NCBI GenBank assembly: GCA_001557505.1
Contig: LSAX01000006.1
Location: 310,001 to 374,000, forward strand
Reading direction: 5' to 3'
Length of the DNA stretch: 64,000 bases
Source: Reticulascus tulasneorum
Lineage: Eukaryota > Ascomycota > Sordariomycetes > Glomerellales > Reticulascaceae
The translations under genes and the position numbers were made by a program. Positions 1 to 11,538 of the stretch are shown piece after piece. The notes beneath the pieces were generated by a model. The model searched no databases, was not told the DNA's origin, and worked only from the letters and a program-made list of their open reading frames with translations. Numbering within the stretch: the stretch's first letter is position 1; each line of letters begins with the position of its first letter.

Positions 1-1978
1 GAGATCCGAAAGAGGCTCGTCGTTCATGTACGATCCATCCACCCCAGAATGCAGATCTGGAAGGATTGAATCAACACTGACGGTTGAGTGCAAAACACCT
101 CGCAGACCATATGTGAGGCAAGGAACCTCGTCGTCGAGCCAGTAGCTATTGGCAAGGAGGATGTAATCGACGTGGCCGATGAGATTCTTGTTTCTCCTCA
201 CTGTGTCTTTGAAACCCCGGGACGCAGACTCTTCCTCGCCTTCAATGAGAAAGATGATATCGTTCTCCAGCATCTTTGCTTGCATGAGATCAGTGACGGC
301 GTATAGTGCCGCCATAATTGGACCCTTATTGTCGCTCACACCTCTTCCATAGAGATAGCCGTTTATGCCCTTCATTTGGAATGGATCTGTAAGCCATTTG
401 CCGTTCTTGGTGTCTGCCGGTACAACATCGTAATGACCGTAGAACAATATTCGTTTCCTCTTCTCGGGTGGTTCTAGCTTTCCACTGAACTTAGCCAAAA
501 CCACGGGATTGTGTGGCTTGTCGGCACTGAGCATGTCCACCTGACCGCCAAGTCTCTTGAACAGGGTTCCAAGGAAAGTAGCCCCCCTGCGGCAATCCTC
601 CGCATACTCTGGACGGGAAGAAACTGTTTTGTAGGAGATGAACTCCTGTAGAGCGGTAAACATGACGTCTTCGGCCTCTTCAGCTGCATCTTGCTGTGTA
701 GAAGTCGAGTTGAGGATTCGCCAGATGGAAACGTCGTTGTCGTTGGCACCGGTTATGTAGTATTGCTTGCCTTGGTAAGTGGTGAGTGCCGAAGCAAGGA
801 CCTTGCCCCCATGTGCTTTCCAACGAGCTAGGCACTGATATTTCTGGCTAACGTTGGCTCCTAAGGTCTTTTGGTATTTGCCATAATGTACCGTACTGTG
901 TTTCTATGCAGGTATTAGTAGCGATCGCGGCTTTCCTGTTTCTAATACTTACGCTGGCAGATCCGGATCTTGCAGCACTCCAGAGATATCCCCATCCCAT
1001 CTGAAGAGTCATGATATCTTCCTTGTGGCTCTTGATGACACGCAGCTTAGACTTGGTGTCCAAATCCCAAAGCTCGATGATGCCATGCAACTTTCCAGCA
1101 TAGAGGAATGAGCCATCAATGGTAAGTGACATGACAGATTCCGCATCATCTGTACCAAGAACCATGATCTGCTCCAGTCCTGGCTCCACGTCGTCTTGGG
1201 CGCCATCCTCTTCGTCGCCCTGATTTCCCAGTCGCCACAGCTTGATTGTTCCATCACCCCCACCAGATATCAATACCTCTTCATCCGCACCCACCAGCAC
1301 GGTTGGACCTTTGGCCATCAACATACAGTAGACATAGCCGTAGTGGGCAAACATGTGTACAGCGGCCGGATTTATTTCCACAACTTTCTCAGACCTTGGC
1401 ATCTGCTCCCATCGTTCGTCGTTCCGTCGAGGTGTGGAGATTCCCCCGGCTGCTCTGGAATCAAAAAATCGATGATTTCTTCGATCGGGGTGCTGTGATG
1501 AATCTTGTGCAACCGAGTTCTTCGGGTCGTTCAGCTTGACCCATTGGATGGATGTGTTTTGTGCTCCGACGTAGGCTGTCTCCTGCTGGGCGCTGTAGGC
1601 GACTGAGAATATGTCGCCCACATCGTAAGTGCTGTATATCTCGTATAGCCGCGCCATAGTTCTCGGGTCCCAGACGTTGATTATCGGGTCCCCAGCACTT
1701 GAGAACAGCATCGAGCCATCCGCCGTCAAGGACAAACAGAGCACGCTCCTCTTGTGTGCTTGTATCTTCTTCACCTGCTGGAACGTTCCCAGCGACCAGA
1801 CAACAATCTCCCCATCCTGTGTACCGGCAAATATGCTCTCGTGTTCGTCGCTGACGGCAAGGGCGAGGACGGAGCTGTCGTGCTTGAGGTTGTGAAGCAG
1901 TTCGGGTGCTTGCTGGGAGCAGTCCTCCGTATCGCTTAGGGTCGTCGTCAGCTCGGAAGCTGCAATTGTGGCAGGCAT
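1..1978 (-). CDS. DUG2: DUG2-like glutathione degradosome subunit (WD40 + M20 peptidase), 3' end cut by window edge
   Basis: Cytosolic Dug2 proteins pair WD40 repeats with an M20 metallopeptidase fold; with Dug3 they form the complex that starts gamma-glutamyl-transpeptidase-independent glutathione breakdown. Exon 1 (1978-953, 342 codons) holds WD-like repeats with phrases such as GEIVVWSL, PIINVWDP and GTIKLWRL. A 49-bp intron at 952-904 (donor GTAAGT, branch CTAAT, acceptor ATAG) joins to exon 2, which carries the M20 motifs FYGHYDVVPA, YGRGVSDNKGP and EGEEES. These contain the expected metal-binding His, Asp and Glu residues. About 643 residues are visible and the C-terminus lies off the left edge. 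The start is the first ATG before the WD region. The WD40-M20 order is diagnostic of fungal Dug2, so the family call is firm; the activity is inferred. Confidence 0.9.
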
Positions 1979-4904
1979 TTCAACTGCAGCGTCTTCAATG
2001 GGATACTGTTAGTGCATTTGCGTTGGTAACCGTCGTGCAATTAATTGCTGACTTCGAGGTTGAGGGAACAGGGACGGAAAGTGACTCATTGTAAAAAAAG
2101 AGAGCCTGGAGCCTCGAGGTGCGGTTACACAACAGAGCTCCAGAATGACGGAATTTGAGTGCTTCAGGTACCTGCCAGGGCTCACCTGGAGCTGAAGCCC
2201 ACTACCAATTACCTAGGGCGAGGTAGGGGGGGAAGAGGGTCACCTCTCCCCTGTGGATTGACGGGGGTTAGCTCCGGGATCCATTCCCACTCGGGTCCAT
2301 TATAGGCCCACTATAGGCTCGGGGGCTGAAAACGCTACCAGCTCAGGCATCTTAGAGGTAAATGATGGAGGGGGGAGGATATCCAATTGCGGTGAATGGA
2401 AGCCATCAGCCCTAATGGACTCCCGAAACCCATCTTACTGACGACTCCGTCCTGGCTCGACAAACTGCAAATCATGGATGCTGAAACGAAGAAAACTGGA
2501 CGACATACCGTAATATTGACAGGACGTATCCAGCAGAGCCGCAGAGCTGATCCCCCGCCCGTGGCCACGATCGCCGCCTCGGAATGGGAGCAAGCCTCCC
2601 CCATGGCCGTTGGTGAGTGCCCCTATCAGCATGTCCAATGAAGGTTTCTCCAAGTGATCGTTGCAACATGCGAGTCGTCCAAACCCTCGAGCGGCCGACA
2701 TGTGGCTGCCCAGCTCTTTTTCTACCTCTTCAAACTCCGTTGTCGCCTATTCATATCGCCCGCGAATGGATTCGTAGAGCCGGTTTATGACGCAACATCT
2801 GACCTTATGGCATCAGGCGGGAAGATAACGGTGAGAAATTTTGGAAATGCTACCGAAGGATCCGAGAGCAAACTGCGCCGTGGCAGCTTTGTTGGAATGG
2901 GAAAAAGTTGCCAAATGTCCCAAATTGATGAGTAGCGACATCGGGTCCACGGCACCAGCGAACATGGTACTTTTTATCTTCCCTGTTCCATTCATGCTTT
3001 CTCTCTGCAGCCAATTTGGCGGGCTCCCGATTGCTCCTCAAGTCTCAGCCAGTCATTGCTGGTCGATTTGAGACATTATCGGGGTGTTTTCCCTTGTCCC
3101 TCGCCAGTGCTGGCACGAATGGCGACACACCGCAAGATGGTAAAACGCCCCCTGACTGCACACAGAAGCCGATCTAGGATGCAATTTCTGGTCTTCTGAC
3201 AAGATGCCATGCTCCCATTGGTATTTCGTCCCTTTTATTGAGGCGCGTAGCCTTTCTGTCTACAGTTGTGCAACGCAATCACGAAAACTGGCGCGCTCAT
3301 CATGTCAGACTGAGCCTCACATATTCGATGCGGTCCCACAGTCCGCCTAAAGCCAGCCTTAAAGCACTCCGGCCAGGATCCGAAGGAGTCTCACATCATC
3401 GAAAGAAGGGCTTCGGAGTACCTTGTAGCCTATGAGATGGCTCTTGCAAGATGACTGGGGCAAACCTAGTGTGATGGGGTCCGCTAGTCTCCGCTCGGCC
3501 ATCAGGATTCACCCTTGGGAGCTACTATAGATGCGATGAGTGGATCGACTGATAGTTGTGATTCCTGATGCCAGCTGCTGATGAAAGCTATATGCATCAT
3601 ATGACTCACCAGTTGTCGAATCAAGAGTGTTCTCACAAGGATATCACGGAGCTGATATTGCTAGAGCGTAGTTTACACCAAACTCAGCCCAGTGGCTCTG
3701 ACTCTTGGCCCGTTGAGCAAGTATGTTTAACAATGAGGTAACAGACCGACTACCAGTCCAGCAATAGATCACCACGCTGCTGGAAGTTCCTCCAGTACTC
3801 GGACTGCATTACATATTCTCAGCCCGACCGTTGTGACAAGTTCGGCTTCTAAGTATGGAAAGAAGCCTAATTGAATGTGTTCCCTTATTGAACTCATAAA
3901 TTGCTTCTCATCATTTCCCAGGTCCTGTAACAGACAGGATGCTTGTCATGGAAACCGCCGTATTGATTCCAGCTGTGTGCAGCACTTTGATCATCATCAT
4001 CAGCTCATCTTATCGCACGCCAGAATAAAGCGTGAATCCTTATACGCAAGGCAGTACTTCTGACTTGGCTGGGGCATTCCTGTGTGTTGTCTTAAGCTTG
4101 AATAAAGCAACAGCAACCTGACTTACCGGTGTTGGAGGAATTCATATATCCCAAGGAGAGGAACTCAATGAAAGGACAAGGCGTTGACATCAAGATTTCC
4201 TATGGCTAATGATAAACCTGTGTTTCAGGCATTGTCCCTAGAGGTTCTAATAAAAAGTCAATATATGAGTGCGAGGAGATTACATCGGACGCAACATGAT
4301 TCAATTATCGTAACTTGACACTTGTAAGGCAAACAACCCGAGTACGAGCTGGAATCATGTCGTCTCGTGGTTGAGAGTCATATCTTTCAGAGTCAATTTA
4401 GGCATGATTCTGAGCATTCGCGCCGGAATAAACAGTGTATGTATATGCCGTATCAGCAAAGCCCTTGGCGACTAAGTGGTCGCCTTCCGGTTGATACCCC
4501 GTTATTTGAGCATAGTGACGGACTTGCAGTGGATCGGGTCTGGATGAGATGTGTAATGCAAACCTCGACAAGGCTGCACACCGATCGCCCAATCTGGTTA
4601 AATCAGAGTGGACCAGAGACTAGGAATATTGAGGGTAGGTGCATATGCATGTCCATCCCGGCCAATGGCAACAGTATGTTGGAAGATGAGGTGGTGGCTA
4701 CTGCAAACGAGGCTTGCGGATGTTGTTTTCGAGACATGCCTGATTTCTGCAAATTGGAACTCTCCTTCATCCATAACAACGCCAAGGTACACACGAACCA
4801 ACCAGAAGTCAGAAGTAGCTCATAATTAACCTTACGGAGCTCGCCTCAGCATACGCGGGGTTGAAACAAAAGGCGAAAAGACACATTCGAGAAAAGACGA
4901 CGAT
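1979..4904. other. Intergenic, no supported gene (2.9 kb)
   Basis: Reading frames here are short, lack recognisable motifs and have no convincing splice-linked partners. The longest is a 152-codon plus-strand frame at 4367-4825 that resembles no family I know. Polypyrimidine-rich sequence at 2000-2300 could belong to the 5' region of the DUG2-like gene. No tRNA, repeat array or transposon remnant was seen. Confidence 0.5.
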
Positions 4905-5414
4905 ATGACACGATCCGCTGCTACCAAGCATTGCCAGGTCATATATGCCCCCCAGCGAGCTGATTTTGAGGGCAAGAGGTCAATATTCCTCGCTGGGGCT
5001 ACTAGCAAGACAGACGAATCAGACTGGCGGGAGGCACTGTCTCAATCGCTCTCCCAACTACCCGTCACGATCTTGAACCCATATCGCGGCGACTGGGACA
5101 GTTCATGGAAGGATGATATCTCAGATAGCAGGTTTAAAGAGCAGGTCGAGTGGGAGCTTGAGATGCAGGAGAGGGCTGACATGATCGTTGTTTACTTTCA
5201 TCCGCAAAGCCAGGCACCAATCAGTCTTCTCGAACTCGGGCTTTGCGCCCGCTCCAGCAAAGCGATTGTGGTTTGTCCAGAGGGGTACTGGAAGAGAGGA
5301 AATGTCCAGGTCGTCTGTGCGAGGTTCGGCCTCACACTTCTGGACAGGTACGAGTCCCTGAGAGACTCGATTGTGAAGCGTCTAAGGGAGGCCGGAGTAG
5401 AAGAAATTGCCTGA
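4905..5414 (+). CDS. Nucleoside 2-deoxyribosyltransferase-like protein
   Basis: Single-exon gene of 169 residues. The fold is the nucleoside 2-deoxyribosyltransferase-like Rossmann type (Nuc_deoxyrib_tr family). Supporting motifs are SIFLAGAT near residues 26-33, NPYRGDWD near 58-65, ADMIVVYFHPQ with the acidic-aromatic active-site neighbourhood near 90-100, and SLLELGLCARSSKAIVVCPE near 105-124. The LELG glutamate is the usual catalytic position in this superfamily. Family members transfer deoxyribose between bases or hydrolyse N-glycosidic bonds of nucleosides or nucleotides; which substrate applies here cannot be told. Start is the first in-frame ATG and leaves a normal short leader. There is no signal peptide, so it is probably cytosolic. 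It stands alone, with no obviously linked nucleotide-metabolism gene. Confidence 0.8.
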   Translation: MTRSAATKHCQVIYAPQRADFEGKRSIFLAGATSKTDESDWREALSQSLSQLPVTILNPYRGDWDSSWKDDISDSRFKEQVEWELEMQERADMIVVYFHPQSQAPISLLELGLCARSSKAIVVCPEGYWKRGNVQVVCARFGLTLLDRYESLRDSIVKRLREAGVEEIA

Positions 5415-5905
5415 GAACAGGGTTCTCGAGTGCATGCACAAGGCTTCAACCCAAAGTAAAGGAGTAGTAATTACTGGCAGATGGCATTGGCGTGATGAGT
5501 TGTCAGATTCAAGGACGTTGACAAAGATTCATTATTCTACTGAGGACAGCATCTTTTCTATGAGCAGTCAAACAGGGATCTATAGTATGCAGTAACTCCC
5601 GATCCGTCATAGATATACCTGTGCATGATCAGATACCCACTGACGACGGTGGGTCGTGGTTGAAAGCATGCAGATGTGTCTGTTTCACGCGGTTGCACTG
5701 TCTTTACAAGGTCTCCTGCTCTCGGTCCGACCGTAAATCCACAGTGAGCGTCTCTATAACCCCACATCCCAGAAATGTAGTCCGAGGAGCATATCCCAGT
5801 CCGTGCACGCCTCCACTTCGTCTTGCCATTCTTGCTTTTGCAACAACTTTGAACGAGAGTCTGTGGTTTGCCGATACTACGTAGCATCAGTCACTTCTAG
5901 CCACC
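5415..5905. other. Intergenic between two plus-strand genes
   Basis: This 490-bp gap separates the deoxyribosyltransferase-like gene from the RGG-protein gene. It should hold the 3' UTR of the first and the promoter of the second. No gene, repeat or clear TATA box was seen. Confidence 0.5.
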
Positions 5906-7078
5906 ATGGATGATCAATTTGGCGGCCGAACGGACGATGATCTATTCTTTGACGACTTTGAACCAGTCAACACAGAAAGCCAGGCCAAAAAGGATGCTGC
6001 GCCATCTGCGCCATCTGCGAGTGATGCGCCAAAGACGAGCAAGCCAGTCGAGAACCCGGCGATCAAGGAGAGTGCACCAGAGAGACCTGCTCCTCCCGTT
6101 GCACAGCCAGCACGGAAGGGCCTAGCAAACTCCAGATTCAACAAACCCGACCCGCGACCTCAACATCAGCAACCAAGCCCAGCGCCTCCGCAGGCTCCAA
6201 CCGGCCCCAGTGCCGCGCCTCGCGAGAAAACGGCCGTTTTGCCGGGCCAAAATACAGCTCTAAATGCAGAAGCACGATTAGGTTCCGGCGCCAATCCACG
6301 AACGAAGCTCACAGATGACGAGCTTGCGACGAAGATGGAGAAGATGCGCATCCTTAATGCCGAGAAGGCGCGCAAGTTTGAACAAGCAGAGCTGGATGAG
6401 CGAAATCATGCAGAAGCATACGCGCGGGGAATGCAAGAGGCGCGGAAGCGGAGACAAGCCGAAGAAGAGCGGCGGAAACGCGGGGAAGAAGACCGGAAGC
6501 GCATGGACGACGAGCGAGAGAAGAATAGGGAACGGAAGCTCAAAGCCATAGGCACAAAGGAAGGTGGGTGGGATGAGGGCAAGGAAGAAATTGCCGAGGA
6601 GGAGGCGAGAAGAAGTTTTAAAGGTGCGAATGGAGGGGTAAGAGGTACACGAACCCTGGGCGGTCTATCGAATAGTCGATTTGCCCGGGATGATGTCGAG
6701 GACGGAGGCACAGAAAGGATTGGTAGCGATAGACCATATCGCGGAAGGGGTAGAGGGCGTGGCGCTCCAGGAGGTGGTCCAGGAGGTGGTCCTGGAGGTG
6801 GTTCGGGTCGTGGCTCAGGTCGTGGTGGAAGAGGCGGCCGTGGCGGCTTCGGTGGCGATCGGAATGGCGCCGACAGAGAAGATGCACCAATTTCGAACGG
6901 CGGTGGGCCTCCCGCTGCCCAAAAGCCGAAGCCCGTCTTGAAGACGGAGGATTTCCCCGCCCTCCCGGCGTCCTCACAAAAGGGATCCTTGCTACCCCTT
7001 CTTTCACCGTTAGCAGGAGGTAGATGGGATGAGGAAATGGAAGCCTCAGATGCCAAGGCAGCCGAGAAGTCTGCATAG
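5906..7078 (+). CDS. RGG-box protein with charged coiled-coil region (putative RNA-binding)
   Basis: Intronless gene of 390 residues. The N-terminus (1-130) is acidic then Pro/Ala-rich, with a LANSRF motif near 72 that recurs as LSNSRFA near 250. Residues about 135-225 are rich in Glu, Lys, Arg and Ala with the heptad-like spacing of a long helix or coiled coil. Residues about 275-315 form a Gly/Arg RGG box (GRGRGRGAPGG and GRGGRGGRGG stretches). A conserved-looking EDFPALP motif follows near 350, of the kind seen in SERBP1/Stm1-type and other ribosome- or mRNA-associated proteins. I infer a nucleic-acid-binding, possibly translation-related role, but I cannot name the orthologue. The large antisense frame at 6406-7083 is a by-product of codon composition. 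Confidence 0.8.
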   Translation: MDDQFGGRTDDDLFFDDFEPVNTESQAKKDAAPSAPSASDAPKTSKPVENPAIKESAPERPAPPVAQPARKGLANSRFNKPDPRPQHQQPSPAPPQAPTGPSAAPREKTAVLPGQNTALNAEARLGSGANPRTKLTDDELATKMEKMRILNAEKARKFEQAELDERNHAEAYARGMQEARKRRQAEEERRKRGEEDRKRMDDEREKNRERKLKAIGTKEGGWDEGKEEIAEEEARRSFKGANGGVRGTRTLGGLSNSRFARDDVEDGGTERIGSDRPYRGRGRGRGAPGGGPGGGPGGGSGRGSGRGGRGGRGGFGGDRNGADREDAPISNGGGPPAAQKPKPVLKTEDFPALPASSQKGSLLPLLSPLAGGRWDEEMEASDAKAAEKSA

Positions 7079-7799
7079 GCCACATTATGGCTAAGGCAGT
7101 GAGTGTTGCTCCTCTGAGCTTCTCAGAAAGCCGCATTGGGAGAAGGAAAATTGCATACTGCATTGGAAACGGACTATAAGGTGGAGCAACGTTTAGGAAA
7201 CCAAATAGCAACTTGCTAGAGTGTGCGTTATTGGACTGGGTTTGCAGACATGACAGTCACGGCTCATGGTTTACAAGCAACACAGAAACAAGCGTTGACA
7301 TGTAATGTTCAAGCAAACAAGTATCATACACGGCATACACGGCATACACGTGCCTAAGGGCCAGCAGCTAGCTACATGAACCTATACCCTTGCGACGTCT
7401 GTAGTTGCCACTTTTACAGACGCTATGCCCCAAGGATATTCCGGCCTCGTGTCCTGTGCTAAATCTTTCTGCAGCATTTCAGGTTGGACATGGGTGTACA
7501 TACCTAAACCTCGCTCGTCAAGCCATCTCCGCTCCACCTGAGTTGAGGATGGTTAGCCATCAGCGAAAGCAGGTCTGCAGGGTCTTATACGCGTAACCAG
7601 TAGCTTGGTGTCTCGGCACCCCACGTAGCTGTAATCATCGTATCGGGACTGCATCCTATATCCTTTGCCAATCCCAGTCCAGAGGCCGTTTCGGCGGGAT
7701 CCCTCCAGAGTCACCGTCTTTGCCAGAACCCGCAGATTGCTTCTTCCTGCCATAGTATTCGTGCTCTTATATTCGATTCGAGGGTATAGGACGATCCAG
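7079..7799. other. Intergenic between convergent genes
   Basis: This 721-bp gap lies between the 3' ends of the RGG-protein gene (plus) and LUC7 (minus), so it should hold two 3' UTRs. A short direct repeat of cggcatacac occurs at about 7330-7350. Nothing else was recognised. Confidence 0.5.
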
Positions 7800-8658
7800 C
7801 TACCACCCTCCTCGAAATCCTCGTCCACGCCCCCTATATCCACCACCTCCTCTCGGCCCTCTCGGCCCACCATGTCCCATCGAGTCATCGTCCATTGGCT
7901 GTCGTAATCGTCCTCGCATCTCCTTTGGAAACGCGTCGTAGGTCTTTCGCATCTGCGCATATCCCAGATGCATCTTTCCGTAGAAATGGTCTGCTAGTCG
8001 CCGGTCGTTGTCTAGTCGACTTAGGTACGCACCGCAGACATCGCATACTTGAAGCTTTTGGTGGCCGGACGGGCCTGAGGTATCTGAGAGCGACTTGAGC
8101 TCCTTCTCGCGCTCCGATTTTGTTTGTTGCGCCTGCCGTACCCGGTAGAACTCATCGATGGCGCGGGAGACCTCGCCCATTTCGCCTAGGATTTCAACCT
8201 CGAGAGTACCATTGCTGATGCTGGACGACAGATCCGATATTCCTTTCAGCTAAATCGAACTTGATCAGTAAATTTCCATAGACAAACAAACAGAAACATA
8301 CCAGAACGTTGGTCTGCCGAATCTCATCTGGAGTCTTCTCCAATCTGCGTTGCGCCGCATCTATTCTTCGGTTGCAGTCGTCGATGTACTTTTGCAGATC
8401 TCTCATGTAGTCATACTCGAAGCCATACTTTTGCCGGTCCTTCTCAGGTAGCGCCTCGTATTCTGTTTTGATACCCTCAGAATGAACTTTTGGACAGGGT
8501 CCCAGGTCTTGTTTCGTGTTGGTGAAGAGGTCGTGAGGACAGGTGCCGACCAGAAAAGACCGGCATACTTTTGGATCTGTGACGGAAAGTTGTGCTGCTC
8601 GTGTTGCGGCTGAGCCGCCCATGAGCTGCTCGAGCAACTTCCTCTGTTCAGCGGCCAT
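7800..8658 (-). CDS. LUC7: LUC7-like U1 snRNP component
   Basis: Luc7 is a zinc-finger subunit of the U1 snRNP that helps choose 5' splice sites in the nucleus. The protein is 268 residues from two exons, with a 52-bp intron at 8301-8250 (GTATGT...TTTAG). It starts at MAAEQRKLLEQLMG, the usual Luc7 N-terminus; an upstream in-frame ATG at 8760 is less likely because it would add 34 residues not typical of the family. The first zinc finger is CCCH type (Cys32 to His59, with CPKVH). The second is C2H2 type near residues 188-210 (CDVCGAYLSRLD...HFYGKMHLGY). The C-terminus is a short Gly/Arg-rich tail. It is divergently paired with GPI16, with 254 bp between start codons. Confidence 0.95.
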
Positions 8659-8912
8659 TTTCAGGTCGTATGTATTTGGTGCCCTGCTGTGCTGTAGTTG
8701 GTGTTGTATTTGCGACGCGATGCGATTTGAGGTTGGGGATTGTAGATGCAGGGATGGCATGGCACTCAGTTAAAATAACCTTATGTAAGCATTCTGCCAC
8801 TGCTCACCACCTTCGCGCCTCATCACCCACTTCGCGACTGGACACTTTTCAACCGCTGCCGATGATGTGGAGGCTGACTGGTGATCCTCTTTTCTTCTCC
8901 GGCGTTCTCAAA
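8659..8912. promoter_or_regulatory. Bidirectional promoter between LUC7 and GPI16
   Basis: Only 254 bp separate the two divergent start codons, so both promoters and both 5' UTRs must fit here or overlap. The plus-strand side contains pyrimidine-rich stretches (cctttctttctttctg continues into the GPI16 leader). No TATA box was seen, in keeping with housekeeping genes. Confidence 0.5.
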
Positions 8913-10766
8913 ATGCGCCAGTTTCTTGCCTTTCTTTCTTTCTGTTTGGTCTCTTTAGTATCTGCTTCAGATTATCATGAACAGCTAAATCTGCGACCAC
9001 TACCCCTTTCCGCTTTACTAGCGAGCTTCAACTTCCGTTCTAATATCTCCCTTCACGACTTCGAAGCTCACAATTTTCGATACTTCCCTCGGTCTCTAGG
9101 TCAAATCTTACAGTATGCTGGAACGAGGGAGCTGCATTTGAGGTTTAGCTTGGGCAGATGGGATGCCGAGAGCTGGGGAGCTAGACCATGGGAGGGACAG
9201 CGAGAAGGAGGGACGGGAGTAGAATTGTGGGCATGGCTTGAAGCGGAATCAGATACAGAGTGCGCATTTACTCCATGAGCAGTCTAGTTGTGATGCTAAC
9301 TTGGTCTTCAGAGCCGATGAGAAGTGGTTAACACTCACCAATGCCCTATCCGGCCTTTTCTGTGCCTCTCTCAACTTCGTTGATGGGACTCGGACCATAC
9401 GACCAGTCATGTCCTTTAAGCCCGAAGGAGATCACCCAAGCTCGTCCGTTCCAAACATGCGACTGCTACATGGTGTGCTCCCGAAGGAGGTTGTTTGCAC
9501 TGAGAACTTGACCCCGTTCCTCAAGTTGCTCCCGTGTAAGGGAAAATCTGGAATTTCGAGTCTGTTGGATGGGCATAAGCTCTTCGATGCTTCTTGGCAG
9601 AGCATGGCTATAGATATCAGGCCAGTCTGTCCAGCGGGATCTGACTGCGTCCTGGAGATTGAGCAAACCATCGATATGGTTCTAGACATTGATCGATCGA
9701 AGCGGCCACGGGGTAAGACTTCCATAGGGCCGCTTGGGTAACGAACTAATCTCGAATCTTAGATAACCCTATTCCACGCCCACCGCCAGGTCACGAACTC
9801 AGTTGCGATACATCGAAATCATACCATGCCGATGATACTTGCTTCCCAGCTGACGACACCCTCGGCCACGACTGGAGCTTATCTCAGCTCTTCGGCAAGT
9901 CGATTAGGGGAACATGTCCATTGACTGATCAAGAGGTTCCGCCAGTCTGTATCGAGGTTCCACACTCCAGAGATATTTATACGTCTGGGGGAGTAAGTGA
10001 AATCAAGGACAGCAGTGGAATGTCTAGGTGCTTCAAGTTTGGGGCAGAGTCTGATTTCGAAATCGTCCTCCCGAGGGTGAATAAAGAAGGCGTCAGCATA
10101 GAAGTTTCGGCGAAGGAGCTTGTGGAGCCGGTGACGCCGCTTATATATGCTGAGCGAAGCTTTACAGGGCACGGCCAGGAACATGGTGGCATGCAAGCAA
10201 TCCTTACCAACCCTAGCAAGGACACCGAAGTAGAGTTCATCTACATGGAATCACTTCCCTGGTTTATGAGGGTCTTTCTCCACACTCTCGAAGCTCGAAT
10301 CGAAGGATCGCCAGGGTCTCAACTATCAATCATTGAAGAGATTTACTACCGTCCCGCCCTGGACCGTGCCCGTGGAACGCAACTAGAATTACGCATTCGA
10401 ATCCCCCCTGCCTCGACAGTCTTCCTCACATACGATTTTGAGAAGTCAATCCTCCGGTACACCGAGTATCCCCCTGATGCAAATCGAGGCTTTGACATAG
10501 CCGCCGCGGTCATTACTACCATCAAGCCACGCAGTCAGAGCGTACGCACAACATCATTACTGCTCAGTCTCCCCACACCCGACTTTAGCATGCCGTACAA
10601 TGTGATTATCTTCACATCGACAGCGATTGCGCTCGCTTTTGGTGGAATGTACAACATTCTAGTCCGAAGACTAGTAGGGGCCGACGAAGGGCCGAGTCCG
10701 ATTGCCCGAGTGAAGTTGGCCAAGTTACTAGAGAGACTTCGTCTGAAACGAGCTATCAAGCCATAG
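8913..10766 (+). CDS. GPI16: GPI transamidase component GPI16 (PIG-T)
   Basis: Gpi16/PIG-T is a luminal subunit of the ER GPI transamidase, which attaches GPI anchors to proteins. The model has three exons with introns at 9260-9311 (GTGCGC...CTTCAG, branch GCTAAC) and 9713-9762 (GTAAGA...CTTAG), giving 583 residues. It has a signal peptide (MRQFLAFLSF...VSAS), the early family block HEQLNLRPLP, LSGLFCASLNF, a long luminal domain, and one C-terminal membrane helix near 528-552 (IIFTSTAIALAFGGMYNIL) followed by a short basic tail. This topology and the length of about 580 match the family. The first donor, GTGCGC, is weak, but it is the only choice I found that keeps the frame SDTEADEKW. Confidence 0.93.
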
Positions 10767-11538
10767 ATAATGCAATTCTCGTCCCAATTCCATCACAATC
10801 CTGCAGAAACCAAGTACATTTTGCTTTGACCCATCTGGAAACACTCATTTTCGACGATTGACAGTAAAATTAAAGGCTATGAAATCTCGAAATCACTATC
10901 GTTCGACGCTCCATGTGGCCTGCCGATACCGCTGTTATTCTTGAAGTGCTATTGCAGACTCTACTATCTGTATCTTGGTTGGCCGCCTGCTTCTTTATCA
11001 ACCGATCAGTGAGCGTTTCCACGCACTTAGATATTGCTTCCGCCGGATGGTCATCATAAGATACGAAGAAACCCTTCCTTCATGTGCCTCAATAGAGGCC
11101 TTGAATCAGTCCGCTCATACTGCTTTGATTCCAGCCGGCGGGCAGTGCCTGGCTCATGATCTCGATGATGCAAGCCATGTCAACAGTGGCAGTATCGAGA
11201 TCCTGATTACCATTCCGTGGATCCACGGGACTGTATCCCCAACAAGACGTGTATTTGCCGCTCGTTGGCAATGCCGAGAATCCAAGTGACCTCAGCCTTC
11301 ATATTAAACTGGACAAGAACGTATGGATGGGGTCGAACAGTCGGACAATAGTAATTTATTGACAATTATATAGACCAAAGAACAAGATTTGTGTTTATAC
11401 TGAAGAATAACAGCGGAAATGATGTGATAGTCTTTCAACATTTCAACTCTGTGGCTTCGCTAAGTTTGGGCGACTACCTGGCACATGGGTAACGACTGCA
11501 GTGTCAAACCCCGGTATTCTTTACAGATTGTTTTTGCC
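10767..11538. other. Intergenic between convergent genes
   Basis: This gap separates the 3' ends of GPI16 and the subtilase. A 60-codon minus-strand frame at 11089-11271 and a 104-codon plus-strand frame at 10975-11289 overlap each other. Neither has a recognisable motif and I do not call them genes. Confidence 0.45.

Noticed and set aside
6406..7211. Minus-strand frames of about 200 codons opposite the RGG-protein gene
   Set aside because: They are Pro/Arg/Ser-rich mirrors of Gly/Arg-coding DNA and carry no recognisable domain.
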